DNA from: DATENM01 sp045807725
Lineage (GTDB): Bacteria; Acidobacteriota; Blastocatellia; UBA7656
Assembly (NCBI GenBank): GCA_045807725.1
Contig: JBJMGV010000006.1
Coordinates: forward strand, 1-64,000
Direction of reading: 5' to 3'
DNA: 64,000 bases
Numbering within the stretch: the first letter of the stretch is position 1; the number at the start of each line of letters is the position of its first letter. The notes under the pieces are model-generated. The model was not told the origin of the DNA. It made no database searches and saw only the letters and a list, made by a program, of their open reading frames with translations. The translations under genes were made by a program, and so were the position numbers. Below are positions 61,672-64,000 of the stretch, piece by piece.

Positions 61672-63435
61672 TCACAGTCTCGGCGCGGCGGGCTTGAGCG
61701 GCGCGGCCCAGGCGGGCGCGCCTTTGACTTTCAGCTTACGTTTATAAACCTTGTCGCCGCAGGTGGCGTACAGCGTATCGAAGTTCTCGCCGCCAAATGT
61801 AAGATTCGACACATTGCCGTTCGGCGTCGGCAGGATGGCGTTGACGCGGCCCGCCTGATCGCAGACCTGTATGCCCATTCGCGTGGCAACGTAGAGCCGT
61901 CCGTCGCGGTCAACACACATGCCCTGAGCGCCGCTGTCGTCGGCAGTGTCAGACACGTGCAGCCAGTAATAACGCTGCTTGAATTGCAGCGTGCCGTCCG
62001 CCTGAATCTGATAGCTATAGACCCAATGCGAACGTGGGTCGTCAACGTATAGCAACGTCTGGTCGGGTGACAAGGTGATGGCATTGCCGTAGTTCAAACT
62101 GGTGTCCACGATCTTCTTCTCGCCATTCGGCTTGATGAGCCATATCGTGTTTGGCTCGCCTTCGCGCCGACCGGGATTCGTCACGTAGATGTAACCATTG
62201 CCGGCAATGACGATGTTATTGCAGCGCAAGCCGTCAGCCACGACTGAGGGCTTACCGGCGCTGTCATAAGCGAAGATGCCTCCGCTCGCACCGGCGACTA
62301 CATAGAGCCGTCCATCGGGGCCGAATGCCTGTCCGTTGATGTTCTTCGAGATGGTAACAGAAGGGTTCACTTTGCCATCGAGGCCAGCTTTGTAAGTCTT
62401 CATCTGTGGCAGATCGTTGAAGAAGACTTCACCTTTTGCATTGGTGGTCAGACCATAGGCTGATTGATATTGTTCACCTACCTGCTGCCAGCCTTCGCCC
62501 GCAATCAAGAGCGCGTCGAGCGTGGCGTTCTTCGACTGGCCGGCCTTCACAGGCTGCGGCCAATCTCGCCACAGCCAGCGCATCACGTCGGGAAAGATGG
62601 CCGTGCCGTGATTGCCGTTGTGCGCGCCTTCGCCCCAGACGTGCTGCACTTCGTAGCCGGCGAACGTGAGCGCGCGCTCCATCGTCTGATTCGCCATCCA
62701 CCAATCGCCGGCGTAGATGTTCAAGTCGTTCGAGCCGTCTTGCAGAAAGATGCGCAAAGGCTTCGGCTCGGTCTTGCGGATGAGCGTCACGTAACGGTCG
62801 CCGCCGCGCAATCCAACATACGTGCCGATAGAACTGAAGACGCGGCTGAAGGCGTCGGGCCGCTCCCACGCGGCGGTGAAGGCGCAGATTGCGCCGCTCG
62901 ACGAGCCGCCGATGGCGCGATCATTCGCGTTGTGCGAAAGCCGAATCGCTCGCCCATCCGTTGTCTTCTTCGTCTCGACTTCGGGCAATAACTCTTCAAG
63001 CAGGAAGCGCGCGTAGCTGTCGCCCAGCCCATCATATTCGTAGCTGCGGTTGAAGCGGTCGAGCGCCGCGTTGGCATCCGTAGCCGCGACTCGCCCGTGC
63101 ATCACGAAGACGCCAATTGTAACCGGCATCTCTTTTTTGGCGATCAGGTTGTCAAACACGACTGGCGCTTGCCACTGTATGCCGTCTTGATTGACGTAAA
63201 GGCAAGCAGGTTTATCGGGCGTGTACTGCGCCGGCACGTATACCCAATACTCGCGCACCGTGCCCGGAAATATCTTTGAATGGTCGAAGCTGAACTTGAG
63301 CACTTCGCCCTTCGGCACATCGGGCTGCGGCTTAGAGTCCGGCCCTTGCGGATACTCTTGCTGCGCGTGGCCGAAAGTAGCTAAGAGTACGAAAACTAAA
63401 AGAACCAGTGTGAGTCGTAGAGAAGATTGTTTCAT
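61672..63435 (-). CDS. Secreted esterase fused to an SMP-30/gluconolactonase-type propeller
   Basis: 587 residues from the ATG at 63435, six bases after AAAAGG; a TTG further up overlaps the previous stop and is less likely. Signal peptide to about residue 24. An alpha/beta-hydrolase esterase domain of the Fes/D type (about 45-300): nucleophile in AIGGSSSGAICAF near 178, Asp in LQDGSNDLN near 233, His in GEGAHNGNHGT near 275. A six-bladed SMP-30-like propeller follows (about 320-570; NINGQAFGPDGRLYVVAG, GAQGMCVDRDGRLYVATR). It probably hydrolyses a sugar- or polyphenol-linked ester in the periplasm and then a lactone. It lies directly downstream of the DUF1552 gene. Confidence 0.87.
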   Translation of the reverse strand: MKQSSLRLTLVLLVFVLLATFGHAQQEYPQGPDSKPQPDVPKGEVLKFSFDHSKIFPGTVREYWVYVPAQYTPDKPACLYVNQDGIQWQAPVVFDNLIAKKEMPVTIGVFVMHGRVAATDANAALDRFNRSYEYDGLGDSYARFLLEELLPEVETKKTTDGRAIRLSHNANDRAIGGSSSGAICAFTAAWERPDAFSRVFSSIGTYVGLRGGDRYVTLIRKTEPKPLRIFLQDGSNDLNIYAGDWWMANQTMERALTFAGYEVQHVWGEGAHNGNHGTAIFPDVMRWLWRDWPQPVKAGQSKNATLDALLIAGEGWQQVGEQYQSAYGLTTNAKGEVFFNDLPQMKTYKAGLDGKVNPSVTISKNINGQAFGPDGRLYVVAGASGGIFAYDSAGKPSVVADGLRCNNIVIAGNGYIYVTNPGRREGEPNTIWLIKPNGEKKIVDTSLNYGNAITLSPDQTLLYVDDPRSHWVYSYQIQADGTLQFKQRYYWLHVSDTADDSGAQGMCVDRDGRLYVATRMGIQVCDQAGRVNAILPTPNGNVSNLTFGGENFDTLYATCGDKVYKRKLKVKGAPAWAAPLKPAAPRL

Positions 63436-63446
63436 CAGCGGCCTTT

Positions 63447-64000
63447 TCAATCGGTCAGTTGGTCGAGCTTGCCCGTGCTGTCGCCGACGCGGTCGGGCTG
63501 CACGCCCAGGTGGTCGAGCAATGTCACGTAGAGATTGGTCATCGGCGTGCCGCGCCGGTAGACGATATGACGGCCCGGCTTCAATCGGCCATCGCCGCGA
63601 CCCGCGACGAGCACCGGCAGGTCTTCGTGGCTGTGGCGGTTACCGTCGCTCAGTCCGCTGGCGTAGACGATCATCGAATGATCGAGCAGCGTGCCGCCCG
63701 CCTCCTTCGTCGTCTTCAGCTTTTCAAGAAAATAGGCGAAAACTTCGGCGTGCAGGCAGTTGATCCTGGCGACCTTCTCGATCCACTCGGCGTTGTTGCG
63801 ATGATGCGTGAGCGGGTGATGCGGGTCGGGCACTTCGATTTCGGGATAGACGCGCATACTGCCTTCGCGGCCCATCATCAACGTCGATACGCGCGTCAGG
63901 TCGGCCTGAAAAGCGACCGCTTGCAGGTCGAACATCAGCCTGGCGTATTCGGCGAAGGTGATCGGGATGCCGGCGGGCTTCTCCATTGACGGCCTGACCT
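63447..64000 (-). CDS. DUF1552 protein, C-terminal part (runs off the window)
   Basis: The frame is open to the window edge (reading VRPSMEKPAGIPITFAEYAR), so the Met at 63986 is internal and the true start lies beyond 64000. The visible 184 residues match the end of DUF1552 proteins: LMFDLQAVAFQADLTRVSTL, MMGREGSMR, DPHHPLTHHRNN, LLDHSMIVYASGLSDGNRHS, and a late NLYVTLLDHLGV. The function of the family is not known; it is usually paired with a DUF1592/DUF1588 cytochrome-type protein, probably just outside the window. Its stop lies 12 bases before the esterase ATG. Confidence 0.9.
   Translation of the reverse strand, partial: VRPSMEKPAGIPITFAEYARLMFDLQAVAFQADLTRVSTLMMGREGSMRVYPEIEVPDPHHPLTHHRNNAEWIEKVARINCLHAEVFAYFLEKLKTTKEAGGTLLDHSMIVYASGLSDGNRHSHEDLPVLVAGRGDGRLKPGRHIVYRRGTPMTNLYVTLLDHLGVQPDRVGDSTGKLDQLTD

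Overview
The window looks like a chromosomal segment of an Acidobacteriota bacterium; Blastocatellia is my guess. The inference rests on high GC, eleven tandem 'ADOP' (acidobacterial duplicated orphan permease) genes, a PEGA-domain Ser/Thr kinase, a DUF1552 protein, cytochrome c-PQQ and esterase-SMP30 fusions, and very many repeats between genes. No rRNA, tRNA, CRISPR array or integrase was seen.

Layout. (1) 314-29399, plus strand: eleven consecutive ADOP genes of about 800-835 codons. Each has two FtsX/MacB permease units and no ATPase; no ABC ATPase gene occurs anywhere in the window. A strong intrinsic terminator after the sixth gene splits the array. A DUF2911-type secreted protein follows the last gene after 15 bases. 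(2) 30232-37990: a TPR protein, a lipid/diacylglycerol kinase-like protein, a SAM methyltransferase and guaB (all minus), a small coiled-coil protein (minus), then proS (plus). (3) 38171-43674, minus: a zinc-ribbon membrane protein, then a three-gene unit (zinc-ribbon/SPOR protein, membrane-anchored amidase, and an HU-like domain read in frame into an MreB-like actin ATPase), and a PilZ protein. (4) 44031-46522, plus: a transmembrane PEGA Ser/Thr kinase and a small zinc-finger-like protein. (5) 46619-61500: lipA, RND pump plus adaptor, a secreted unknown, a cytochrome c-PQQ dehydrogenase, a broken PIN toxin with its antitoxin, and a second RND pump plus adaptor. (6) 61672-64000, minus: an esterase-SMP30 fusion and the C-terminal part of a DUF1552 protein cut by the window edge.

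Two results stand out. First, the SPOR-amidase-HU/actin unit puts a possible nucleoid-binding module, a polymer-forming ATPase and septal peptidoglycan factors on one transcript. The actin part also has its own strong ribosome site inside the reading frame, so one frame could give two proteins. Second, the gaps between genes hold a layered repeat system. Short tandem repeats of 7, 8, 9 or 10 bases lie as inverted arms, often around cores built from small GC hairpins. The hairpin stems vary between copies by paired (compensatory) changes. One 222-bp element has inserted in a PIN toxin gene with an apparent TATA duplication, and one heptamer-armed element lies in frame inside the lipid kinase gene.
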